Assembly (NCBI RefSeq): GCF_035222275.1
Contig: NW_026946359.1
Span: forward strand, 5,394,001 to 5,458,000
Length of the DNA stretch: 64,000 nucleotides
Direction: 5' to 3'
From: Podospora bellae-mahoneyi
Lineage: Eukaryota; Ascomycota; Sordariomycetes; Sordariales; Podosporaceae
In this document: piece by piece, positions 43,051 to 53,683 of the stretch
How the letters are laid out: the number at the start of each line of letters is the position of its first letter
Numbering within the stretch: position 1 is the first letter of the stretch
Made by a program: the position numbers and the translations under genes
Notes under the pieces: generated by a model
The model's database searches: none
Told to the model about the DNA's origin: nothing
The model's input: only the letters and a program-made list of their open reading frames with translations

Positions 43051-43607
43051 CTACAATAACTCACAGGCAGAAGAAAAAGGTCCCTTAGGCGGGTACTCGT
43101 CATACTCCTCCGGCGCACCCTGCGGCAGTTTATGCGAGTGGTGGCAGTGAACCTTGACCTTGGGCGTGCAAGTGCACCACTGCTCCCGGGGGATGTTGTC
43201 CATGACCGACGGGATGTGTTGGCCGCAGCCTGTCCAGGTTGTTTTATCTACTCATATGTGTCAGTGATGAATAGGGAGGAGAAAATGGAGGCGAGAGCCA
43301 AGATGGGCGGGAGCAATCAAGTTACAGGGAAGGAGCATCAAAGTAAGACGGAAGTAGCGCCCGAGTAGTAGGATGGAGTGCCCAAGTAATGAGAAAGGAG
43401 CGATAATACATCCAAGCCCTGCCTTGAGGAGTAATGGAAGGTGTTGATGTGCAAAGTAAGCACGCAATGGAAAAGCGACGGGAGTTGGAAGGTTACTTTC
43501 CCAAAGAAGAGTAAAGAGAATGCTAACCGGGCCATGAACGGTAATGATATTCCAAGGTGGCAGGAAGTTGACATACGGCAGTTTTCGCACTCTGATTTGT
43601 GACACAT
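43051..43607 (-). CDS. Small Cys-rich conserved fungal protein, two exons
   Basis: Exon 1 is only 31 bp (43607-43577, MCHKSECENC), exon 2 is 43247-43051, and the intron is 329 bp, far longer than others here. The product is 75 residues: MCHKSECENCHKTTWTGCGQ, then HIPSVMDNIPREQWCTC and a His-rich tail. The motif order C-x4-C-x2-C, W-x-GCG-x-HIPSVMD, W-C-x-C matches a small widespread ascomycete protein of unknown role. The Cys and His pairs suggest metal binding. A GTGAGT near the end (43062-43057) could begin a further intron, which would replace the last few residues. Such tiny first exons are easily missed by gene finders. Confidence 0.75.
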
Positions 43608-43931
43608 CTTAGCGGTTTTTTGCGATGGCTTCCGAGTATAATTGAGAAAGTGTCGTGGAGCAAGCGAGTCTTTGGGATGAAGAAGTTGGTCAAAATTACT
43701 CTGCGATAAGATGGTCCCTAGAGTGAGACGAGAATACTCTCATTGTTCATAATGATGACGTCGTTGTTGACAATGACCAGTCGGTGATGCAATGGCCATG
43801 AGGTTACCATAGAAACCTCAAATAAAGGGGCGGCAACATATCCCTCGGGTGAAAAAAACAGGTAACTAAATATATACATTAAAGAGCTAACTGGCCCCGA
43901 ACCACAAATCATACATTTAATCCTCATCACC

Positions 43932-45953
43932 TCACTGGTGGAGATCCTCCGCCGCCCTTCTCATCAAAATCTTGTCACCGTTCAGGGTACCCCCAGCCTT
44001 GGGGGTCTTGATAATCCCAGCCTCAACCAAATCCAACGCCAACTTGGTCAACAAACCATCGCAGCCCTTGGCAGCCATGACAGAGACGCCGACAGGGAAG
44101 AACTCATCATGGTTGGAGATGGCGCTGAACCCTGTAACTTCACCCAGAGGGAAGACCACGTCGGGAATCTCGGTGTAAACACTGATTCTGCCGGCACTGA
44201 AGCCGAAGGGAACTCCAGGCTGGCTGCGATAGCGGTTGCGGGGATTCTGACCACCTTGTGAAGAAACGTAGAGGAACAGACCGGAAGAGCACTGCTTCTC
44301 ATCATCGACAGGGGGGAGAATCTTCTCGTTGAACCAGGACATGAAGGTCAACTTTGCACGATAGGCCTCCTGGAGGACATCGTCCCCAATTGAGTCGCCG
44401 TAGCCCCAGCGGCTGAGGGGGACAGGGTTGACGAATGGCCGGCGGCCGTCATTGGCAGCTGCATACAGAGTTAGCGTAGATCACTCCGAGGAGTCAGGGG
44501 AAGTCATGCCAGCATAGTCACGGTAGAAGGGCTCACGAACAAGCTCAATCTGCTCCTTGGTGATGAGGGTGGCGTAGGTAGTGTTCAACAGCTGAGAGAC
44601 GGTAAGAGCACCGGCTTCAGCAGGCTTGGACGCAGCCCACTCGCCCTCAAGGTTCAAAGGCGTCAGGCTGCCGCTGACGAACTTTGCAAGAGAGTCGGCA
44701 AAGTCGAGAAGAATCTTTTGAGCATCAGTTCTCGCCGAAGTAGGAAAGTTGTAAGTCCAGATCTTGGTGGGATAGCTGGGCTTGGTCTTGGCGAGAGACT
44801 TGTAGTTCTTGCCATACATAGCTGCCTGGGCATCCTCCCAGATCTGAGGGTCACGGACAAGGAAGCCGGGGGTGTCAAGAGTGGGAGAAAGAGGCATGAC
44901 ATTGTCCAGCGAGACCAGATTATGAGAGGGACGGTTGCCAAACAGACCCTGAACACCAGCCGGGCCACGAACAGACCCACCAGTATCACTGCCAAGGGCG
45001 ATGTCGAGCCACTCGTAAGCCGCAACCGAGGCACCAGCACCCGACGAGGATGAGGAAGTATCCTGATACCCATCACCCCTGGGGTTGAATGGAGCGTGGT
45101 AGTCAACCCAGTCCGAAGTAGCAGACTCGCCGTTGGCGAACTGGGAGGTCTTTTGAAGACCAACAACCACCGCACCGGCATCGATGAGATTCTGAACGGC
45201 AGGGCCGGTGTAGTTGCTGGCAGGATAAAGATTGTACCAGGCACGATTTCCGTTAGAACCCTTCACGCCCGCCAGGCGGTAGATATCCTTGATACCGATG
45301 CGAACACCGGCGAGAGGCTTCTCGGCTGTCTTAGTGTAGTAGAGCCTGGATGGGACACCGATGGTGAGGGATGCAGAGCCGCTCGTCTGGGCAGATAGGG
45401 GCTGGAACTTGCCCTCGGGGGTGGGGATCAGAGACTCGACAAAGGCTCCAGCGAAATCTTCGTACAGGCGGTAGACGGGATACACAGACCCGGTGCTGAC
45501 CTCGAGGAAGTATGGGCCGCTGGGAATCTTGGTGCTCTTCACCGAGACGATCGACTTGCTATCCTTCTTGGGGGCCCTCTCAGCGACGACATTCCTAGGC
45601 TTTTTGCCCTTCGACTCGGCCACAAAGACAGCATCGGCGAAGGCGTCTTGATAGACATCATCCGTCTGTGCCCAGGTTGACAGCAGGCCGGTGAGATCCT
45701 TCTCGGAGACACCTTCATGGTTCACGACGGTTATAGGCTTGAATCCGAGCACGCTTGGGGCCTTGAGGTTGCACAAAGTCTTCTTCGAAACATCGAGCTT
45801 CCCGGAGGAGAAGGGGGAGATGTAGTAGTCGACGTCGTTGAAGTTGACTGAGAGGCCGGTGGATGCGAGTTTGGCCGAGGCCAGATTTGCAACAAAGGAG
45901 AGAACGGAGAAGCTCAAGGCGCGAGCCGAGAGCTTTCTGTCAGAGATGGCCAT
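43932..45953 (-). CDS. Secreted amidase-signature hydrolase with a GC-AG intron
   Basis: Exons 45953-44510 and 44458-43932 give 656 residues. A signal peptide (ALSFSVLSFVANLASA) precedes a variable N-terminal 200-residue region with KLDVSKKTLCNLKAPSVLGF. The amidase signature follows: catalytic Lys in GVRIGIKDIYRLAG, cis-Ser in DTSSSSSGAGASVAA and nucleophile Ser in LGSDTGGSVRGPAGVQGLFG. The reading frame across the intron works only if the donor is GC (exon ends TATGCTG, intron starts GCATGA, 51 bp, GCTAAC branch), which restores YRDYAAANDGRRPFVNP; the GT alternatives give a 26-bp intron or lose conserved residues. The enzyme hydrolyses an amide or ester outside the cell; the substrate is unknown. 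The family is common in plant-associated Sordariomycetes. Confidence 0.9.
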
Positions 45954-47514
45954 CTTGAAGGAGGATAAGGTGAGGATGAGAGGCACAAGCTGGGTGCTTG
46001 ACCTTCAGATCAGGGCTTGCGATCAATCATCATATATACCCCCCCGCTCAATCCACTACTCGCATCCTCGCGCTCAAGTGTTGTTGATAGCAACCCCTGA
46101 AGGTGATGCTTTAACCCTAGGCATCATCTCACACCGGGTTCTTGGCCATGATTTCCCGCAAGTCCCGACGTTGGTGAAGGCATCCACCAACAGCCACCAT
46201 CGTCGGACACAAACGGGAACACCTGCCCGTCTTGCATCTAGCCTTATCGTTGACAGTCGAGGTGTACCAGCTCCGCGGATCCGGGATTGGAAGAGGCCCG
46301 TCACTTGGCGGTACGGAGTCGATGTTTATTGGCCAATGGCGGACTTATCGTGTCAAGACACGCTATTGAACCCCAGAATACGATATTCCATGCAAGAGCG
46401 TGGCGGTGGGGGTGAGAAATGACGACACTGGAGCTTTTTCACGCTTTCTGGAAATGGGCATCTGATAAGAATGGGGTTGTTAACTTGTGGTCAATTTTGT
46501 TTGTATTTTGAACCGTGATAAGGGTGGGTGTTGTGATGCCTTATGGGGCTTCATCTTAACCACTCCACTGTCGCGATAAGATAGGCAATAAGAAGCCGGC
46601 GAAGATGCTGGTGATATAGGTAAAGTTCTTGACTAAAATTCGGGATTCCAGGCAACAGGTGAACAAATGCGGTTGCGAACCCGACTGAAGTCCGAGTTCA
46701 TTCGTACCTAAGCTCGATGTAAAAGGTTGAAGAGCCTCACCGTCTCACTGGGGTGCTTGGTGGTGGGTTGCGTTGCGAACAGGAAAGTGGGGATTGCTAT
46801 GCAAAGACGTTGGAAGGTGGGCAGGCCTTCGAACCATCGTGAGCAGTTCTCAAATACCCTATTGAGGTCCTGCAAACCGTCACCCATATCGTTTCCATTG
46901 ATGCATCCTGAGGTGAACTTGAGGCCTTTCTGACAAACAGTCTCAATTGCCGGTCTACCGGGTCTGGGCCCTGTAAATGCGGAGGAGGCCCGTGCAGGAA
47001 GCCGAACCCGAGTGTGGGGGTCAACGGCCGCAGGGGCAACCGTTGAGCACGGGATTTCGAGAGTTCCGACGACTTCAACATCAACAACGTCAACAACACC
47101 AGTGATGTGGTGACCAAGGTTTGGCACCTCTGGTGTATAAATACAGGACTCCTCGGATTCATTAATACACCTCTGTGGCTGAGGGAGACTCGTGATGTTT
47201 GATGCGCTCCAGTTAGAGAGACAGCTGAACATGGAAACGTGCAGCTTCAAGTCTCTTCGATACTGCTGCCATCCGAACGATGACCACGGTGCAGAAATGC
47301 GTTCCCAATTGGTTGGCCGGCAGAACTTTGCCAGTTCCAAACTGGAAACGTTGGTTTCCGTCCCGTCCAATACAACGGTGGCTGTTTCGGTGCAACATGT
47401 GGCAGGAGCCCCTCACTTGAACACACATCGTCAAATTCCGCCTCACCTTGAACTTCTCCTAGCACACCTCAGAAGTAACATCGAAAACCTAGGAATACAC
47501 TAATTTACGCACAA
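45954..47514. other. Divergent upstream region; one unassigned leftward frame
   Basis: The gap separates divergent amidase and 3beta-HSD-like genes. A leftward frame at 47370-46708 (220 codons) has an internal TGVVDVVDVEVVGTLEIPCS, plus several Cys and an N-glycosylation site. It has no signal peptide or known domain and lies in the presumed promoter of the rightward gene, so it is not called as a gene. Confidence 0.4.
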
Positions 47515-49080
47515 ATGGCCGCCCTGGTGATAGGGCTGGGCGCCGCCTCGCTCCTTCTCCTGACTTATACCTACCTCTCGCGTCTCAGCAGCATCCTGAA
47601 AAGCACCCCCGAAGCAGTATTGAAGGTGTCTCCGAAAAGATGGACCAAAGAAGAGCTGCGACAGGCATATCAGCGCCTCGAAAAGAATCTTATTACCACC
47701 AAAACCTATGCAGATCGTATTCCCCCCAAGTTGGATAGACGATACATCATCACTGGGGGCTCTGGTGCGTAGCCCGGCTCAATTGTAGGTCGCAAGATCG
47801 CTTCTAACATCAAAACCACAGGTCTTGTTGGTGGCTACATTGTCCTACAGCTTCTGGAACGTGGTCAATCTCCAGAAAGCATTCGCATCGTGGAGTTTCG
47901 GCCTCTCAACCGGGCTGACATGGTCAGTGGGCCAGCATCAACGGTCGACTTTGTCAAGGCGGACATCTCCTCAGCCGAGTCCACTAACAATGCTTTTGAG
48001 AAATCATGGCCATCCTCTGTTGCTCACCTTCCCTTGACGGTCTTTCACACAGCGGCAGTCATTGTGCCATCGGACCGGTCCAAACTCGTCTACGGTCTCT
48101 GTGAAAGTGTCAATGTTCGGGGCACCCGGAACGTCCTCGACGCAGCTCGCAAAGCCGGGGCCGATGTACTGATCTCGACATCCTCTGGCGGCGTCAGTAT
48201 TCGGCCCATTGAACTCTGGATTTCACCTCTAGAGCTACTCCTGTCACCCAAGAATAAGCTCCCCGAGATAAAGAACTACCTCCAAATCATGGACGAAAAG
48301 GACTTCTTTGAGCCACCTCGCAAGCATGAGGAGCACTTTGCCAACTACGCCGTCTCCAAAGCCAGGGCTGAGAGAACAGTTTGTGGTGCCAACAGCCCCG
48401 AGCTCCGAACTGGAAGCATCAGACCAGCAAACGGTGTCTACGGGCAACCAGGCGACAATACCCTCGGTGGCTCTCTCGCCATGAGCGACTGCCCCACCTG
48501 GTGCGCGCACATCATCCAACCCTTCGTCCACGGCATCAACGTCGCCATTGCCCACCTTGACTATGAAGCCGTCCTGGCTGCTAACCCCAAAGCACCACAA
48601 GCTGGCCGCCCCTTCATGATCACCGACCCTAACCCTCCCATCAGCTACATCGACATGTATCTAGCTATCGAGACGCTGGCTACCACTCCGTTCAAGCTCA
48701 TTCGTTTGCCTCCGCTGCCAATGTGGTTTCTTTCCTACATTGTCGAGTGGTACTCCCTCTTGCCGGTCAAATACCCCTTCTTGAGAAGGATTCTGCCTGA
48801 GCTCAAGGGGGATATCAAGCACATGAAGCCTGGTTTGTTCAGTGTTACCACTCACATGGTAGCTACGAACGAGAATGCCAGTCGGTCTGTTGATGAGGGG
48901 GGGTTGGGGTTTAGGGGGGTGGTGACGACCCTGGAGGGTATGGTGCAGGAGATTGTGGAGTGGAATGTCGAGCACAAGGGGGAGAAGAAGGCCAAGAAGT
49001 TCCAGACGAGTATTTCGTTTGCGGAGGAGATTGCAAAGGCGGCCGAGGCGGCGGGGGTGATGGAGAAGATGGGGAAGTGA
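47515..49080 (+). CDS. 3beta-HSD/sterol C4-decarboxylase-like SDR, membrane-anchored
   Basis: Exons 47515-47764 and 47822-49080 join across a 57-bp intron to 502 residues. An N-terminal membrane anchor ALVIGLGAASLLLLTYTYL precedes the NAD-binding motif ITGGSGLVGGYIVLQLLERG, whose glycines span the intron. The extended-SDR catalytic pair is NYAVSKARAE (Tyr-x3-Lys), and VNVRGTRNVLDAARKAG and IRPANGVYGQPGDNTLGG are typical of the 3beta-hydroxysteroid dehydrogenase/isomerase family. It resembles Erg26 sterol-4alpha-carboxylate dehydrogenases, but the anchor and the long C-terminal half (residues 330-500) suggest a paralogue rather than the housekeeping enzyme. It probably acts at the ER on a sterol or terpenoid. 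Confidence 0.92.
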
Positions 49081-49494
49081 TCGTAAAGGAACGATATGCC
49101 CCTTAGGTAGGCTTTCGAAGTATTCGATAGGAACCGAATCGTTGTAATTCCAAATGATTAGCCTTCTTTGAATCATCATTCTCACAGTCATCGTGTGCTG
49201 ACTTGCTGTTCTGAAGCGTCAGTCCTTTTTCCGGAGGACACGCTCAGAACTGCTGTGCGCTCATACCTCGTCCATACTCGCATCGCACATGGGCAAACTG
49301 CATGAACCTCTCGGCATCGAGTAACCACAAGCAAGGGGAGGGGGTATCAAAGAATTATATTTCCCAGTTCTGTCCCAAAATAAAAACTCCTTTGCCTGCT
49401 TCGTAAAACACAAACCCCCTTTGTCCCACGGGACGGCCCGTCCCTTCTTCCCGGCCTCTTGTGACGATGTACATCAAGCACTCAGGAGAACATC
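49081..49494. other. Convergent 3' region
   Basis: A 414-bp gap between two converging genes. No frame or repeat of note; it should hold both terminators. Confidence 0.45.
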
Positions 49495-50199
49495 TCACCC
49501 ACAGCAAACAGTAGGCTCATCAATCCCACCCCCCACCAGCCCCCCGTTCTTCACCGCCGCCGTTCCATCCGCCCCAATCACCACCGTCTTGGTCATCCAA
49601 TCACACAAGAACTTGCCCAGCAACGCCCCGATCAAAATACTAATAATCACATACCCATTATAATACATGGCCAACAACATGATAATATACGCCAGCCCAA
49701 AAGTAGCAGTGTGGATCAACGAGCGGATAAGCTGCTGCAGTGGGCTCGCGCGGAAAGTGACTGTCTGAGGAGCAACCGCTTCGTTCGACGACGACGACGA
49801 GGCAGCACCGGGGCATGACGGCGCGGCGGAAGAGGGGGCAAGACCGCCGTTAGAGATCAGTGCTACCCTTGCTGCAAAGTCCCGCTGGATGTGCTCGTCG
49901 TATTCCTTGCCAATGCGGCGGAGGGCTTCGAGGAGGATGACCATCAGGATGACGCCTATACAGGTGGCCGCGAAGGCGCCGTTGGTGGTGATGTGCCATG
50001 AAGAGGAGAGGAAGCAGGCGTCGATTGTGTACCAGTTCCAGAGCATCTGTTACCCCCCCCAAAAAAAACATGGTTAGTTTACTTGCTCAGACAGAATAGC
50101 GTAATGGTGAATGGATTGGGTTTGCTGGCGCGCGCAACGTACGGAAATTTTGCAGGCGGGGCCGTCGCCCATGCCGCCGCCGTGGCCGGAGTGTGACAT
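49495..50199 (-). CDS. Ctr-family copper transporter
   Basis: Exon 1 (50199-50143, MSHSGHGGGMGDGPACKIS) and exon 2 (50046-49495) join across a 96-bp intron containing adjacent poly-C and poly-A runs; the product is 202 residues. The His/Met-rich N-terminus leads to CKISMLWNWYT, the hallmark before helix 1. Three membrane helices follow: FAATCIGVILMVILLEAL, then after a Ser-rich cytosolic loop GLAYIIMLLAMYYNGYVI with the M-x3-M selectivity motif, and ISILIGALLGKFL with the G-x3-G packing motif. The tail ends EPTVCCG, a Cys pair that could pass Cu(I) on. It imports Cu(I) as a trimer in the plasma or vacuolar membrane. The divergent ferric/cupric reductase gene at 51531 can supply Cu(I). Confidence 0.95.
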
Positions 50200-51530
50200 T
50201 GTAAGTGTTTTCAGAGGGATTAAGTTATATAAAGATATTCTTGTCGTTTGCCGCGGGTGATCCGATTTAAACGAGGGAGTGCGATCGGGAGGCTCGAGGT
50301 TCCCACGAGGAGGGAAACGATGGTGTATTTAACAGCGGCGGCGACGAGTGCGGAGCGGAGGGTGCTGTTAGTTGGCTTGAAACTGACCACGCCTCGTTGG
50401 AGAACTTGTGCACGAGGCGCGGCGAATTGCAAGAGATCAGAAGAGAAGAGAGGTGAGATGCGATTAAGCGCAGATATGCAAGACAAGCTCTGTTTATAGA
50501 ACAGCTTGAGGTTAAGTCGAGGTGTGTTGTTGTCTTGTGCTGCTGCCCCTCATCCCGCGTTGGTGGTTGGGATCACCGGACCTTTTTGGACGTTGCGCAA
50601 CCGAGAATCAAGACAACTAACGCTTTTCACTGTTCGGTGAGGTGCTGCCGACACCGCCCTTCGTATCTTCTCTTTGCAAGGCCCTTCATCCGCAGTCCCT
50701 ATCGAAGTGGTGCAATTGCTGGGCATTTAGAGCAGATATGCGCCAGAATATCAAGGACCACAGCTTCCAAAAGCGTTCGACAGCTCGCTGCCAAGCAGGC
50801 ACGGTGCGCCCCACGGCACAGGGATCACAGGATCACAGGGGGTCCCCGAGCAGGGGCGGCGATTGGGCCGCTGTCCGCTACAGCAGGGCGATCCGGGAAG
50901 TACCCCCAGCGGTACCCACTGCTGATGCAGAAACGTGCTCAAAGATGCTCACCATTTTCCTCGTGGGCACGGTGGGACATCACGAACCCCAAAAACATGA
51001 GCAGCAGGAAGGAATAACCTGATATCTATCAAGGTTCCCGAGAGCGGCGACATGGAATCCGGGCAATCCAATTCGCCGCCTTTAGCTGTTCGCTTCCAGA
51101 AAACGCCCCCCTGAAGGGCAGAATACCGAGAGCTGTACCCCGCGGATTCAGCACATGCATTTCTTGGGATTTGGGACGAGGTCTTGGAACCTGCTCGCGA
51201 TTACACCAACTCCACACACATCACTTGGCGATGCTACCCGGGCGGGAAGAGGACGGCAACAGAGCCGCCAGATTCCACCTTGCAGAGACGAATTCGGAGC
51301 CCAGGTCCCGACGTAGGCATGGGGCCTAGATATATTACCAGACCGCTCCCGGGGGGTGCGGGTGGCGATGGAGTGGTATAAGGACAGACATGTCCCGGTT
51401 TGATGCCACATGGTGTTGAGACATTCTCCATTCCGGAACCTTTTGGCCGTCACCATCTCCAGCTCCCAAGTGCTGTCTCCAAGATAACTGGGAGTAGAGA
51501 CAGAGCCGCCGGGCTTATCCTCCAAGCACC
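50200..51530. promoter_or_regulatory. Divergent control region of copper transporter and metalloreductase
   Basis: A 1.3-kb gap between two divergent metal-uptake genes with no supported coding frame. Co-regulation by copper or iron status is likely from the pairing; I could not identify a confident metal-response element by eye. Confidence 0.4.
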
Positions 51531-53492
51531 ATGGAGTCGCTCACAACCCCAAACTCCATCCTTCGGCGTCAGCACATCCAGAACTTCTCAGAAGCCTCCC
51601 AACTAGAGCCTCACTGGGGCTACGCCTACCGTGTAGTCCCCTGCACAAACGACCCAGGGTCATGCGCCTATCTAGACGTGGTCTATGACGCCCACGATGT
51701 AGGCATGCTATACACGGGCATCTTCTGGGCCACCGTCCTGGGCATCCTCCTCATCTGGGGCATCGGTCGCCGTGTCTTCCCAGCCCGAGAACCAGTCGAC
51801 GACCTCCTCGCCCAGCTATCCACCAACGAATCAACCCCCCAACGTCCCAAAACCAGCTTCCTCTCTCGTTCCTTTGGCGCGGTCGCCTCCTCCGTTAGAC
51901 ACCACCTCCTCCCCACCGCTCCCCTGAGGACCATCTTCGGGCACACTACCCGCCTCCAACTCGTCATCCTCGCCGTCTTGACAAGCTACCTATCCATCTG
52001 GTCCTTGGTGGGAATCGTCTACGGGAAATGGGTAACCCCCATCAAAGGCCAGCCAGCAGACGTAGTCAACACGCGCACCTCCCTCGGCCCCTGGGCCGAC
52101 CGCGTCGGCGTCCTCGCCTACGCGCTCACCCCCTTATCCGTCCTCTTTGCCGCCAGAGAGTCGATCCTCTCAGCCGTCACCGGCGTCCCATACACCTCCT
52201 TCATGTTCCTTCACAAATGGACAGGCTACATCATCCTCGTGCAATCCCTCCTCCACACTCTAGGTTGGGTCCTGATCGAAGGCTGGCTGTACAAACCCCA
52301 ACCCGACGTCTGGAACAAGTGGGTGGTGCAGGAATACGCCATCTGGGGCTTCGTTGCCCTCGGCCTCCTCGTCCTCCTGTGGATCTGCTCCTTCCAGTGG
52401 GTCATCAAGAACGTCACCGGGTACGAATTCTTCCGCAAGGCGCACTACGTCATGGCCATGGTCTACATTGGTGCGTTGATCGGTCACTGGGAGGAACTGC
52501 AGTGTTTTCTCGTGCCCGGTATTGTCCTCTGGGTGGTTGACCGGCTTGCCAGATTAGTGCGGATGGGGATGTTGCACTGTGGGTACCAACGCAAGGAAGG
52601 ACGGTGGGGGTTTTCCAGTGCCGAGGCGGAAGCAAAGTTCTGGAAGGATGAGAGGTTTGGGGATGTGGTTCGGTTGGATTTTGAGCATCATCAGAAGGCG
52701 TGGAGTATTGGGCAGCACTTCTTTTTGTGTTTTACCGAGGGGAGTCTGTGGCAGAGTCATCCTTTTACTCCGTTGTCGCTCCCTCAGATTAACAACGTTG
52801 GGGACGTCAAGCATTCGTATATTTTTCGGGCGAAGGGGGGGGAGACGAGAAAGATTGCGAGGGTGATTGAGGAGAAGTTGAAGGAGCAGAAGGAAGGGAG
52901 GACGACGACGAATGTGGTGCTTCAGGGGCCGTATGGGGAGAATATTGTGGAGGGCTTGACGCAGGATGTGAATGTGCTTTGCGTGGCTGGCGGAACGGGG
53001 ATTACCTATGTCCTGCCTGTTTTGTTGAGATTGGTGAGGGAGAAGGTGAACCCCGACAGGAAGATCGAGCTGGTCTGGGCGGTGAAGAGAAAGCAGGATC
53101 TTGAATGGGTTGAGCCAGAGTTGGAGGAGCTGAGGAGGCTGGGTGCTGCGCATGGATTGCAGATTCGAATCTTTGTTACTGCTGAGGATGTTGCTCCTGG
53201 AGTCAGGACGGCAACCGGCGATGAGAAGAAGGTGTCGGAGGATGTGGACTCCAAGTCGGTGTCTGTGGGCAGTGACGAAAGCCAGAACCAGCGGCCTGAC
53301 GTCAATGTGGCTGTCAATGAGTTTGTCGCCAACGTCGCTCAGGGCTCCACGCGCGTTTTTGGTAGCGGGCCACCGAGCATGATCACGGAGCTGCGTGAGG
53401 CTGTTGCGCAAAGAAACTCTGGATCGAAGGTGTGGAAGGGTGAGGGGAGATTTGACGTTCGTCTTGTTTGCGATGATCGGTTGGAATGGTGA
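51531..53492 (+). CDS. Ferric/cupric reductase transmembrane component (FRE family)
   Basis: An intronless frame of 653 residues with an ATG in strong context (CACCATGG). Several helices include the ferric-reductase core with bis-haem histidines: FLHKWTGYIILVQSLLHTLG and, further on, FRKAHYVMAMVYIGALIGHW. The FAD motif is HPFTPLSL, preceded by WSIGQHFFLCF; the NADPH site is CVAGGTGITYVLPVLLRL and the C-terminal VFGSGPPSMITEL, where most relatives have CGPxxM. The enzyme moves electrons from cytosolic NADPH to reduce Fe(III) or Cu(II) outside the cell. The short extracellular N-terminus has CTNDPGSC, a likely disulfide. It is divergent from the Ctr transporter, forming a reductive copper-uptake pair. 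Confidence 0.95.
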   Translation: MESLTTPNSILRRQHIQNFSEASQLEPHWGYAYRVVPCTNDPGSCAYLDVVYDAHDVGMLYTGIFWATVLGILLIWGIGRRVFPAREPVDDLLAQLSTNESTPQRPKTSFLSRSFGAVASSVRHHLLPTAPLRTIFGHTTRLQLVILAVLTSYLSIWSLVGIVYGKWVTPIKGQPADVVNTRTSLGPWADRVGVLAYALTPLSVLFAARESILSAVTGVPYTSFMFLHKWTGYIILVQSLLHTLGWVLIEGWLYKPQPDVWNKWVVQEYAIWGFVALGLLVLLWICSFQWVIKNVTGYEFFRKAHYVMAMVYIGALIGHWEELQCFLVPGIVLWVVDRLARLVRMGMLHCGYQRKEGRWGFSSAEAEAKFWKDERFGDVVRLDFEHHQKAWSIGQHFFLCFTEGSLWQSHPFTPLSLPQINNVGDVKHSYIFRAKGGETRKIARVIEEKLKEQKEGRTTTNVVLQGPYGENIVEGLTQDVNVLCVAGGTGITYVLPVLLRLVREKVNPDRKIELVWAVKRKQDLEWVEPELEELRRLGAAHGLQIRIFVTAEDVAPGVRTATGDEKKVSEDVDSKSVSVGSDESQNQRPDVNVAVNEFVANVAQGSTRVFGSGPPSMITELREAVAQRNSGSKVWKGEGRFDVRLVCDDRLEW

Positions 53493-53683
53493 TTGATACC
53501 CCTTTTGTTATTTGTTCTAGAATAAGCGCCGTATAATATTCATGCTTCCTTTTGAGCCTTTCTTTCCAAACCGCCTGCAGTGCCCACACACTCATGTCTC
53601 GCGATTATCTACAGATCCCCCATATCATCCCCATACATCATGTCACCTGCATCAATAGTTAGCAACAACTCACACTATGCCCA

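Noticed and set aside
46708-47370. Leftward 220-codon frame
   Set aside because: No recognisable family and it overlaps the presumed promoter of the 3beta-HSD-like gene; kept only as a note.
40798-49080. Secondary-metabolite gene cluster (regulator, amidase, SDR)
   Set aside because: No polyketide, peptide or terpene synthase is present, and the enzymes have no obvious shared substrate.
50047-50142. Poly-C/poly-A tracts as an assembly error breaking the Ctr gene
   Set aside because: They fall inside a well-bounded intron, and both exons join in frame to a complete Ctr protein.
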